Below, piece by piece: positions 8,366-15,903 of a DNA stretch of 64,000 bases; position 1 is the stretch's first letter; every line of letters starts with the position of its first letter. A program made the position numbers and the translations under genes. Source of the DNA: Gammaproteobacteria bacterium (GTDB lineage Bacteria > Pseudomonadota > Gammaproteobacteria > Pseudomonadales > Ketobacteraceae); assembly GCA_013178375.1 (NCBI GenBank), contig JABLXQ010000041.1, forward strand, positions 1 to 64,000, in the 5' to 3' direction. The notes beneath the pieces were generated by a model. The model worked only from the letters and a program-made list of their open reading frames with translations. It had not been told where the DNA came from and did not search any database.

Positions 8366-9103
8366 GTGGCTGGTATTAAAAAACAGAAAGCTGTACCGGA
8401 AATCACTTCCCAGATGTCAACCGACACGGGCTTGACCCGGGGTCACAAAAAGAAAGCGCGGACCCGGCAGACCCTGGTTGACGCCGCGCTACGCATTTTT
8501 GCCCAGCATGGTGTGGCAGAGCTGCAGCTCAACAAGCTTGCGGAAGAAGCGCAGGTATCCAACGGCACCGTGTATAACTACTTTCGTACGCGCGAGGAAG
8601 TGCTGGAGGCCGTCGGTGTCGAGCTGGCAAACCAGTTTTCGCACCGGATTTCTGCCATGAGTGTGGGGGTCGATAACGGGGCGGAGCGCGTCAGCATTGG
8701 CATTCGCATGTTCATTCGCGAAACTGTGCAGAATCCGTTGTGGGCAAGAGCGGTGATAAGCATCTACCAGTATGACAAGAACATACGCTCAGCGGTGGCC
8801 AATTATCTTCGTAGTGATTTGCTTCTGGGTGAAAAGCAGGGATTGCTCCAGTTTGAGAGTATTGAAATCGCGATGGGTATAGTGGCTTTCTCCACTATTG
8901 GCAGCATGATTTCAATATTGGACGGCTATCAGGCTGCAGCAGTGGATACTACAGTTGCGCAAATGCTGTTGATGGCACTGGGTCTGACGTCTGCAAAGGC
9001 AAAAAAGATTGCGCACATGCCACTGCCAGAGGCGGAAAAAGAGACGGAGGTTGCGAAAAAAGCCCCGCGCCAACCTGGTCGCCCCAGAAAAAACAGCGTG
9101 TAA
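8366..9103 (+). CDS. TetR-family regulator of the aromatic cluster
   Basis: A 245-residue TetR regulator. The N-terminal HTH is clear: TRQTLVDAALRIFAQHG, then LNKLAEEAQVSNGTVYNYFRTREEVLEAV. The C-terminal half is the variable ligand domain, and a basic tail (KKAPRQPGRPRKN) closes the protein. I chose GTG 8366 because GGAG lies 6 nt upstream; ATG 8414 is possible and removes a disordered basic leader. It sits 3' of the hydroxylase with a perfect palindrome between them, matched in the divergent promoter. This makes it the likely repressor of the whole ring-cleavage cluster, induced by an aromatic acid or CoA ester. Confidence 0.85.
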   Translation: MAGIKKQKAVPEITSQMSTDTGLTRGHKKKARTRQTLVDAALRIFAQHGVAELQLNKLAEEAQVSNGTVYNYFRTREEVLEAVGVELANQFSHRISAMSVGVDNGAERVSIGIRMFIRETVQNPLWARAVISIYQYDKNIRSAVANYLRSDLLLGEKQGLLQFESIEIAMGIVAFSTIGSMISILDGYQAAAVDTTVAQMLLMALGLTSAKAKKIAHMPLPEAEKETEVAKKAPRQPGRPRKNSV

Positions 9104-9142
9104 CATCGTTCGCAAACTTTATTGCGGGGATGTTATGGCGAA

Positions 9143-9193
9143 CACAAAAACAGCCCGGGCCGCTGAGCTCCAAGCGTCAGCGTCCTGGGCTGT
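9143..9193 (-). terminator. Intrinsic terminator of the RCC1 lipoprotein gene
   Basis: Read leftward, ACAGCCCAGGACGCTGACGC pairs imperfectly with the opposite arm ending GGGCTGT, and a T-run (TTTTTGTG) follows. It stands between the convergent tetR and RCC1 genes. Confidence 0.7.
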
Positions 9194-9201
9194 GCAGGAA
9201 A

Positions 9202-10815
9202 TTACGGCGTTACTGGTGCCTCACCCCAGCAGTACAAACGTTGATTCACACCCAGCGCACAACTGTGAAAACGGCCCGTGTCCACTTGAGCGATGCCGGG
9301 CAGTCCGGCCGGCACTGTGATTTGGCCACGGTTCCTGGCCGGTAAATCTGTGCCCCAGCAGATCACGGTGCCGTTCTGCACTGCGCAGCCGTGAAACGGA
9401 CTCAGACTGAGTGATGGCGGCTCGGTCAGGCTGGCAGGCAGGTGGGTATTTGGCGACGAGTTCCAGCAGCGAACCCAGGTTGCGCCGGTTTCAGCCACGC
9501 AGAAAGAACTTTCGCCGCCTGCCAGCAAATAGGGATTGCTCAATGCAATCGGATCGCTTAACGGCGCAACGGTTTCGTTCCAGTAATACAGCTGGCCGTC
9601 GACAATGGCGGTGACGTAGGTAATCGAACTGCCGGTGGTCACCGCCAGCGCTGCAGGCGGCGCAGGTAGTTGCGGCGAGAATACCGGTTCGCCATTGCGG
9701 CGGCACAGTGGTTGTGTCGGCTGGCCGGGATCGATCACACACATGACATATTCATAACTGCTGAACAGCGCCGGATTGAACGCATCTGGTCCGGTCAGCG
9801 GCAGGCGCACGGCATTGCCGCCCCAGCAGCGGATTTCACCATTGTCATGCACACAGGTGTGATCGAAACCGGCGGTGATGGCGCTGGGTGCGACCAGATC
9901 GTCTGGTACATTGGACTGGCCATATTCATTGCCACCCCAGCAACGCACCTGGCCACCGGCGATGGCGCAAGTGTGATGATCACCGCTGGCGAACGCAGTG
10001 ACATTGCCCAGATCCGCCGGCACTTTTGACTGGCCGTAATAATGGTTGCCCCAGCACACCACACCGCTGTCGTCATCGACACAATAAATGTCGTTCTGGC
10101 TGCGCAGTGCGGTGGGATTGGACAGGGCTGGCACGACGGGTTCCGACAGGCCGTCGCGGTTCACGCAATGCACCTGATTGCCAGCGACACCTTCATAGAG
10201 AACGCACAGATCGCTGTAACTCAACACCACCTGTTGCGGATGGGTGATGAATTCCGGAATCGGCCAGTCGCGGCCCTCGGATTCGTTCCAGCAGTCCAGC
10301 TGCGTGTCGTGCACCACGCAGAGTGCATAGTTGCTGGTGATCAGGTCGGTCACATTCTCCAGCGGGCTGAAACGAGTCGCGTTGCTGCCCCAGCACTTGA
10401 GGGTGTGGGCCTGCGTCACGACGCAGGTGGTGTCGTTGGTGCCAGCCGCTTTGAGAATGTCATCTTCGGGATGGAATACGGCGGTTACTTTGGTGCTGAT
10501 GAGCGGGCGGTAGTACCAAGAAGGCTCGGGTGGGCGCTTGAGCGAAAAACCGTAAGGCACTGTGGCCGAGGTGGCCATGGGGTTGTTGTAGATCTCGCTG
10601 GAAAGTAAACCCAGAAAGCGGAAACCGGCGTCTGCTTCGCCCCGCAACGTGACTTTTTTAATCCCGTTGAGACTGCTGTCGCGGCAGTCCTGGGTGCAGT
10701 CGATGCTGCCGTCGGTCGAGTACACCCGACCCTTGCCAACAATGTCGATATCCAGATTGCAGCCCGCCAGCAAAAGGCTGAACAGGCAGAAAGCTGCCTT
10801 GATAGACGTATTCAT
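9202..10815 (-). CDS. RCC1-repeat outer-membrane-type lipoprotein
   Basis: A 537-residue secreted lipoprotein. The signal peptide ends LLLAGC with Cys19 as the lipidation site. Asp or other +2 sorting cues are absent (Asn20), so outer-membrane targeting is likely. The body is built of RCC1-like blades with the recurrent pattern C(A/V)...G.V.CWG: VVCWGNHYYGQSKVP, VRCWGGNEYGQSNVP, IRCWGG, VICWGTD and YCWGE can be picked out. It should form a beta-propeller of about 7 blades with many paired cysteines. RCC1 propellers in bacteria are seen in surface and predatory proteins, but no substrate is known. Monocistronic, with its own terminator. Confidence 0.8.
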   Translation of the reverse strand: MNTSIKAAFCLFSLLLAGCNLDIDIVGKGRVYSTDGSIDCTQDCRDSSLNGIKKVTLRGEADAGFRFLGLLSSEIYNNPMATSATVPYGFSLKRPPEPSWYYRPLISTKVTAVFHPEDDILKAAGTNDTTCVVTQAHTLKCWGSNATRFSPLENVTDLITSNYALCVVHDTQLDCWNESEGRDWPIPEFITHPQQVVLSYSDLCVLYEGVAGNQVHCVNRDGLSEPVVPALSNPTALRSQNDIYCVDDDSGVVCWGNHYYGQSKVPADLGNVTAFASGDHHTCAIAGGQVRCWGGNEYGQSNVPDDLVAPSAITAGFDHTCVHDNGEIRCWGGNAVRLPLTGPDAFNPALFSSYEYVMCVIDPGQPTQPLCRRNGEPVFSPQLPAPPAALAVTTGSSITYVTAIVDGQLYYWNETVAPLSDPIALSNPYLLAGGESSFCVAETGATWVRCWNSSPNTHLPASLTEPPSLSLSPFHGCAVQNGTVICWGTDLPARNRGQITVPAGLPGIAQVDTGRFHSCALGVNQRLYCWGEAPVTP

Positions 10816-11042
10816 GCTTTAAGTCCTTTTATAAGGATGAATCAGAGGTGATCCAGTCAGTAAATTCGCATGCTGACTGTGTCCAGGCTGACTGTAACAG
10901 AGGGGTATGGGTGCACTGGGTGGCCGAACAGACCCAATGTGGTAGGGGGGATGGCTTGAATCGCAATAGCCGTTGCTGGTCAATGTGGCCCAGGCTTTAG
11001 GCAAGTCACCGCGGGCGTTGGGAAGTGACGGATTGCTGAAAC

Positions 11043-11070
11043 AAAAAGGGCGCTCCGCAGGAACGCCCTT
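11043..11070 (-). terminator. Intrinsic terminator of rimO
   Basis: Read leftward, AAGGGCG...CGCCCTT is followed by TTTTTGTTTC. It lies 30 bp after the rimO stop codon. The remaining intergenic DNA to 10815 shows no gene. Confidence 0.8.
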
Positions 11071-11099
11071 CACAGTGGAACCAGCTTGGCAGAACCGAA

Positions 11100-12428
11100 T
11101 CAATCCTCCGGATTCACCAGCTCCGCCCACAGATCATGTTCGTCGGCCTGAAACACCTGCGCGGTCACCATGTCGCCCGGCATCAGCTCTGTCTCGCCAT
11201 TCAAAAACACCAGACCATCGATCTCCGGCGCATCGGCGTAGGTACGGCCCACGGCACCTTCCTCATCCACGTGATCGATCATCACTTCAAAGGTCTTGCC
11301 GATTTTCTTCTGCAAGCGCTCGGATGAAATCCGCGCCTGTACTTCCATAAAGCGCTCGAAGCGTTCCTGTTTCACTTCTTCCGGCACATGGTTTTCCAGC
11401 GCGTTGGCGGTGGCGCCTTCCACGGCTGAGTATTTGAAACAGCCGACGCGATCCAGCTGCGCTTCTTCCAGGAAATCCAGCAGGATTTTGAAATCGTCTT
11501 CCGTCTCGCCGGGGAAGCCGACGATGAAGGTGCTGCGCAGGGTCAGGTCGGGGCAGATGGAGCGCCACTTCTTCACCCGCTCCAGCGTGTTCTCGGCATG
11601 GGCGGGGCGCTTCATGGCTTTGAGGATGCGCGGGCTGCCGTGCTGGAAGGGGATATCCAGATAGGGCAGGATCTTGCCGTCCGCCATCATGGGAATCACT
11701 TCATCCACGTGAGGGTAGGGGTACACGTAATGCAGGCGTACCCACACGCCCATACTGGCCAGGCCCTGGCACAGTTCCGTCATGCGGGTTTTCATGGGGC
11801 GACCCTGCCAGAAGCCAGTGCGGTATTTCAGGTCGACACCGTAGGCGCTGGTGTCCTGCGAGATCACCAGCAGTTCCTGCACGCCGGCTTTTACCAGACG
11901 TTCGGCTTCGTCCATCACTTCGCCAATCGGCCGGCTTACCAGATCGCCGCGCAGGGAAGGAATGATGCAGAATGTGCAGCGGTGGTTGCAGCCTTCGGAA
12001 ATTTTCAGGTAGGCGTAATGGCGCGGGGTCAGCTTGATGCCTTGCGGCGGTACCAGATCGATCAGCGGATTGTGCGGTTTGGTCTGGGGTACGAACTGGT
12101 GGACGGCGCTGACCACTTCCTCGTAGGCGTGGGCGCCGGTGACGCTGAGTACGCCGGGGTGGATCGAGCGGATCTTCTCCGCCTCGTTACCCATACAGCC
12201 GGTGACGATGACCTTGCCGTTTTCCTGCAGCGCTTCGCCGATGGCTTCCAGGGATTCGCGCTTGGCGTCGTCGATGAAGCCGCAGGTGTTGACCACTACC
12301 ACGTCGGCGTCGTTATAGGTGGGGACGATTTCGTAACCGTCAGTACGCAGCTGGGTCAGAATCCGCTCGGAATCCACCAGGGCCTTGGGACACCCCAGAC
12401 TGATAAATCCCACTTTCTTTTGACTCAT
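11100..12428 (-). CDS. rimO: Ribosomal protein uS12 (S12) methylthiotransferase RimO
   Basis: A 442-residue radical-SAM methylthiotransferase that adds a methylthio group to the conserved Asp of ribosomal protein S12. It has three expected domains: N-terminal UPF0004 with auxiliary-cluster cysteines ([23 protein letters not shown]), the radical-SAM core with the CxxxCxxC site (CNHRCTFC), and a C-terminal TRAM domain. Its length equals that of known RimO. The frame is open to 12509, but [13 protein letters not shown] at 12428 is the family start and has GAGG upstream. It stands alone with its own terminator. Confidence 0.95.
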   Translation of the reverse strand: MSQKKVGFISLGCPKALVDSERILTQLRTDGYEIVPTYNDADVVVVNTCGFIDDAKRESLEAIGEALQENGKVIVTGCMGNEAEKIRSIHPGVLSVTGAHAYEEVVSAVHQFVPQTKPHNPLIDLVPPQGIKLTPRHYAYLKISEGCNHRCTFCIIPSLRGDLVSRPIGEVMDEAERLVKAGVQELLVISQDTSAYGVDLKYRTGFWQGRPMKTRMTELCQGLASMGVWVRLHYVYPYPHVDEVIPMMADGKILPYLDIPFQHGSPRILKAMKRPAHAENTLERVKKWRSICPDLTLRSTFIVGFPGETEDDFKILLDFLEEAQLDRVGCFKYSAVEGATANALENHVPEEVKQERFERFMEVQARISSERLQKKIGKTFEVMIDHVDEEGAVGRTYADAPEIDGLVFLNGETELMPGDMVTAQVFQADEHDLWAELVNPED

Positions 12429-12674
12429 GACGGTTAAACCTCGGGCATACACACGCAGGGCGCGCATTGTATTACAGCTTGCGCGCGGGGACGAACAGAA
12501 ACACAACACTGGAAACCTAAATACGCTAGGAAAGGTACAATTCTGCGCAATACGTACACTGGTTGAACATCAGTTGATGTGACATACTCAATTGAAGCGT
12601 GACCAATAAGTTCCATAGAATCACGCGTTAGAAAACAAGGTACTACCTTTTTGCAGTTGTAGTCTGGAGGGAAC

Positions 12675-13652
12675 ATGAGCGCTCAGTTGGCGTTGGTCAA
12701 TTCCGTGCTGCGCACGGTTGTTAAGCCGTTTCTTCACTTCACCAGTTTTCACCCGGAAAAATTGCGCAAGCGCCGCCCGCTGATCTGCGGCATGGCGTCC
12801 CTGCTGCCGGTTCCCAAACATGTCCGCATCACCCAGGTGTCCCTCGGCCCGATCTGGGCGGAGTGGGTGGACGCAGTGAAGAACGAGCGCAGCAGCCAGG
12901 ATCGTGTGCTGCTGTACCTGCACGGTGGCGGCTATATCGCGCTGTCGCCCATTACCCACCGCAATATCACTATGCGGCTGGCGCGCTACGCCGGCTGCCG
13001 GGTGCTGGCGATCAACTATCGCAAGGCGCCCCATTATCCTTACCCCTATCCGCTGGAAGATTCCCTGCTGGCCTATCAATGGCTGCTGGACCAGGGTTAT
13101 TCCCCGGACAAGATCATGCTGGCGGGGGATTCCGCCGGTGGCCACCTGACGCTGTCCAGCCTGCTGGCGATCCGGGATCGTGGCCTGCCGGTGCCGGCCG
13201 GCGGCGTGTGCCTGTCGCCCTGGACGGATCTGTCCTGCTCCGGTGAATCCATGCGCCATAACCGCGGCCGTGACACCATGTTGCCGGCCCGTCGCATTCC
13301 GCACGCTGCACGCCATTACGCCAATGGGATGCCGCTGGATGACGCCCGGGTTTCTCCCCTCTATGCTCAATTGCACGGACTGCCGCCGCTGCTGATTCAT
13401 GTGGGCGATCAGGAAGTGCTGCTGCACGATTCCACCCGGTTTGCGGACAAGGCCCGCGAGCAGGGCGTGGATGTGACGCTGCGGATCTGGCGCGATGCGC
13501 CTCATGTGTTTCAGATGTTCGCGGGACTGGTGCCACAGGGCACCTGGTCGTTAAAGGAAATCGCCCAGTTCATGCGCAAGCAGATGGGCCTTGTGGAAGA
13601 AAACCGGTTGCGGTCGTCGGCATTGCGCCTGGCCGGGCCGTCGGGAGCCTGA
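12675..13652 (+). CDS. HSL-family alpha/beta hydrolase (esterase)
   Basis: A 325-residue hormone-sensitive-lipase-type esterase. HGGGY at 83-87 is the oxyanion hole and GDSAGG places the nucleophile at Ser153. The acidic partner lies in VGDQEVLL (245-247) and the histidine is His277 (APHVFQMF). GGAGGG stands 4 bp before the ATG. The substrate is probably a short or medium acyl ester, possibly a steroid or terpenoid ester given the next gene, but this is not shown. It forms a two-gene operon with the epimerase, whose start is 3 nt after this stop. Confidence 0.85.
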   Translation: MSAQLALVNSVLRTVVKPFLHFTSFHPEKLRKRRPLICGMASLLPVPKHVRITQVSLGPIWAEWVDAVKNERSSQDRVLLYLHGGGYIALSPITHRNITMRLARYAGCRVLAINYRKAPHYPYPYPLEDSLLAYQWLLDQGYSPDKIMLAGDSAGGHLTLSSLLAIRDRGLPVPAGGVCLSPWTDLSCSGESMRHNRGRDTMLPARRIPHAARHYANGMPLDDARVSPLYAQLHGLPPLLIHVGDQEVLLHDSTRFADKAREQGVDVTLRIWRDAPHVFQMFAGLVPQGTWSLKEIAQFMRKQMGLVEENRLRSSALRLAGPSGA

Positions 13653-13655
13653 ATC

Positions 13656-14699
13656 ATGCAAGTGAAAAAATTCCTGGTCACCGGCGGTGCCGGTTTTATT
13701 GGTTCCCACGTTGTGCGTGCACTGCTGGCACATTACGACGCGCCGGTGCGGGTGCTGCATCTGCCCAGGGAAAACCTGCTCAACCTGACGGGGCTGAACG
13801 TGGAGCTGTTCCCCGGCGACCTGACCAATCCTGCGGATGTAAGCGCAGCGGTGGAGGGGTGCGACGTGGTGTTCCATCTGGCCGCCGTGTATGCCCTGTG
13901 GCTGCCGGACATGTCGCTGATGCAGCGGGTGAACGTGGACGCCGCCAATAATCTGTTCCGCACCTGTCATCAGCAGGGTGTGAAGCGGGTGGTGTACACC
14001 AGTTCCTTCGCCTGCTTTGCCGGGCAGGGGCTGGATACGGCCTGCACCGAGAAGTCGCCGTTCAATCTGCCGGAAAGCTATTATTCCCGCACCAAGTACG
14101 AATCCCACAAGCTGGCGGAAGTCTGGGCGCGCAAGGGTCTGGATGTGGTGATTGTGTGCCCGACCTGTCCGCTGGGCCCCGGTGATGTGGGCCCGACCCC
14201 GACCGGCCGCATGCTGGTGGAGGCGTTCAACATGCCGGTGCTGCTGGGTGTGAATACCGATAGCAACTACATCGACGTGCGCGATTGTGCCCAGGGCCAT
14301 CTGCTGGCGCTGGAAAAGGGGCGCACGGGCGAGAGCTATATCCTGGGCGGCGAGAATTATACCCACCCGGACATCGTGCGCCGGTTGCAGCGGATTGCGG
14401 GTATCCATCGCCGCGTAGTGATGGTGGAGCCGGAATGGCTGCGGCCGATGGCGAAGCTGGGCGTGTGGCTGGCGGAGCATGTGACGGGCAAGGCGCCGTT
14501 CACCACCGAGGCGGAACTGGTGATTGCGCGCAAGGGTCTGGTGGCGGATGCCAGCAAGGCGCGACATGAATTGGGCCTGCAGGTGCGGCCAATCGAGGAA
14601 ACCATTCATGATGCACTGTTATGGTTTATCGAACACGGCTATATCACTGATTCGGAAGTGATTAACCGGCTTCATGGTTTGCAGGCGCAGGCCGCCTGA
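13656..14699 (+). CDS. NAD-dependent epimerase/dehydratase (extended SDR)
   Basis: A 347-residue extended short-chain dehydrogenase. GGAGFIGSHVV is the NAD-binding loop and YYSRTKYESHK contains the catalytic YxxxK. FHLAAVYALW resembles dihydroflavonol-reductase and hopanoid-associated epimerase members. The C-terminal domain ends VIEETIHDALLWFIEHGYI-like, as in that branch. Substrate could be a nucleotide sugar, sterol or hopanoid side chain; sequence alone does not decide. It is coupled to the upstream esterase gene. Confidence 0.8.
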   Translation: MQVKKFLVTGGAGFIGSHVVRALLAHYDAPVRVLHLPRENLLNLTGLNVELFPGDLTNPADVSAAVEGCDVVFHLAAVYALWLPDMSLMQRVNVDAANNLFRTCHQQGVKRVVYTSSFACFAGQGLDTACTEKSPFNLPESYYSRTKYESHKLAEVWARKGLDVVIVCPTCPLGPGDVGPTPTGRMLVEAFNMPVLLGVNTDSNYIDVRDCAQGHLLALEKGRTGESYILGGENYTHPDIVRRLQRIAGIHRRVVMVEPEWLRPMAKLGVWLAEHVTGKAPFTTEAELVIARKGLVADASKARHELGLQVRPIEETIHDALLWFIEHGYITDSEVINRLHGLQAQAA

Positions 14700-14714
14700 G
14701 ATTGAAAAAAGGTG

Positions 14715-14743
14715 TTGACGGACGGTTGGGTGCCCCTTAGAAT
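14715..14743 (+). promoter_or_regulatory. Sigma-70 promoter of tRNA-Gly
   Basis: TTGACG (14715-14720), a 17-bp spacer and TAGAAT (14738-14743) precede the tRNA by 15 bp. The positions and spacing are near consensus. Confidence 0.75.
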
Positions 14744-14758
14744 TCGCGCCCACACCAA

Positions 14759-14834
<76 letters not shown>

Positions 14835-14841
14835 AAACATT

Positions 14842-14873
14842 AAAAAGGCCTGACGGAAACGTTGGGCCTTTTT
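14842..14873 (+). terminator. Intrinsic terminator of tRNA-Gly
   Basis: AAAAAGGCCTGACG and CGTTGGGCCTTTTT form a stem (one G-T wobble) capped by a GAAA tetraloop and ending in a T-run. Confidence 0.85.
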
Positions 14874-14881
14874 GCTTTCTA

Positions 14882-14954
14882 TCGCGACCCCGGCTTTTCA
14901 TATGTCGGGGTCGCGACCGGAGCGCCGGCCGGTTGAGTCTCGTTTCCCGCTCCA
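14882..14954 (+). pseudogene. Broken partial copy of tRNA-Gly 3' half with hairpin insertion
   Basis: GTCGGGGTCGCGA (14904-14916) and GAGTCTCGTTTCCCGCTCCA (14935-14954) are identical to consecutive parts of tRNA-Gly, but its T-loop GTTC is replaced by an 18-nt CCGG-rich insert. Upstream, TCGCGACCCCG at 14882-14892 pairs perfectly with CGGGGTCGCGA at 14906-14916. There is no acceptor 5' half, D-arm or anticodon loop, so it cannot be a functional tRNA. Confidence 0.8.
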
Positions 14955-14963
14955 AGATTAGTC

Positions 14964-14993
14964 AAAAGGCTCAGCAGAAATGCTGGGCCTTTT
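14964..14993. terminator. Bidirectional terminator, sister of the tRNA-Gly terminator
   Basis: AAAAGGCTCAGCA-GAAA-TGCTGGGCCTTTT mirrors the first terminator in size and tetraloop, so the duplication included it. Its symmetric A/T flanks also let it end the leftward btuF transcript. Confidence 0.75.
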
Positions 14994-14999
14994 GCGTTA

Positions 15000-15899
15000 T
15001 CACGTCCCGAAATACGCCTTGCGTGCCTGATCCAGAATCCCGCACAGATGCTCGGCGCCCTGTACCGCCCGGGGCGAGGAGCGGGTGTAGATGTCCTGGT
15101 CCACCAGATACAGCTGGTCGTGCTTCACGGCATCAATGCTGGACCAGCTGACCCACTTCGCCTTCCAGTCCTCGATCTTGCGTTCGCCATGATGGTCGCC
15201 GGTGAGCATTACCTGCGGGTTGCGGGTGACGATGGCTTCCACCGACACGATTGGCGATGGATGTTCCTGGTCGGCAAAAATATTGCGGCCGCCGCAGATG
15301 GCGAACATGTCGCGGCTGAAGTGGCCGCCGCCCAGGGTGTAAAGCGGTTCTTCCCACACCTGGTAGAACACGGTCAGCACCGGCTTTTGCGCGTTGTCGG
15401 CCTTGAGCTGTGCCAGCTTCTGCTCGAACGCATCGGCGGCGGTATTGGCGACGCTGTCAGTGCCCGCCAGAACGCCGAATTGGCGGATGTTGCGGGCAAT
15501 CGAGATCAGGTCTTTCGGTTCGCTCAGATACACCGGCAGTTGCAGGGTTTTCAGTTTCTCAAGTGCGTCGCTGCTGTTGCCGGTTTGCCAGCCGATGATC
15601 AGGTCCGGTTGCAGTGCCAGGATCTGTTCAAAGTTCACTTCGTTGTAGCTGCCCACCAGCGGGATTTTTTTTGCGGCCTCGGGGAAATCGCTGTAGGACA
15701 CCGTGCCCACCAGCCGGTCGCCGGCACCGGCGGCAAACAATGCCTCGGTGATATGTGGCGCCAGCGACACGATGCGCAGTGCCGGCTTGGGCAGGGTGAT
15801 GGTGGTGCCGGCATCGTCCTGCAGTGTCAGCGCGAAGCCGGGGTTGCAGGTGAGGGCCGCGGAGAGCAGGGCAGCCAGAAATGATGTGCGCTGGAACAT
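15000..15899 (-). CDS. btuF: Periplasmic vitamin B12-binding protein BtuF
   Basis: A 299-residue class III periplasmic binding protein. A signal peptide (MFQRTSFLAALLSAALTCNPGFA) precedes the mature start. IVSLAPHITEALFAAGAGDRLVG, VSYSDFP and LALQPDLIIGW match the BtuF pattern, as does ICGGRNIFAD in the C-terminal lobe. It should deliver cobalamin to a BtuCD importer, which is not in the window. The start at 15899 is chosen because the signal peptide begins there; the frame stays open 17 residues further. It begins 4 nt after the MMPL gene stop, so all three leftward genes may be co-transcribed. B12 supply fits the B12-dependent EutBC encoded 30 kb away. Confidence 0.75.
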   Translation of the reverse strand: MFQRTSFLAALLSAALTCNPGFALTLQDDAGTTITLPKPALRIVSLAPHITEALFAAGAGDRLVGTVSYSDFPEAAKKIPLVGSYNEVNFEQILALQPDLIIGWQTGNSSDALEKLKTLQLPVYLSEPKDLISIARNIRQFGVLAGTDSVANTAADAFEQKLAQLKADNAQKPVLTVFYQVWEEPLYTLGGGHFSRDMFAICGGRNIFADQEHPSPIVSVEAIVTRNPQVMLTGDHHGERKIEDWKAKWVSWSSIDAVKHDQLYLVDQDIYTRSSPRAVQGAEHLCGILDQARKAYFGT

Positions 15900-15903
15900 G
15901 CGT

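Noticed and set aside
12621-13505. Long open frames antisense to real genes (for example here, 16708-17985, 44732-46063, 53538-54896, 56256-57782, 60003-61730)
   Set aside because: They run opposite genes with full family motifs, are His/Gln/Arg-rich as GC-skewed antisense frames are, and have no recognisable domain.
14882-14954. Second tRNA gene after tRNA-Gly
   Set aside because: Only the 3' half is present, with an 18-nt insert in the T-arm and no anticodon loop.
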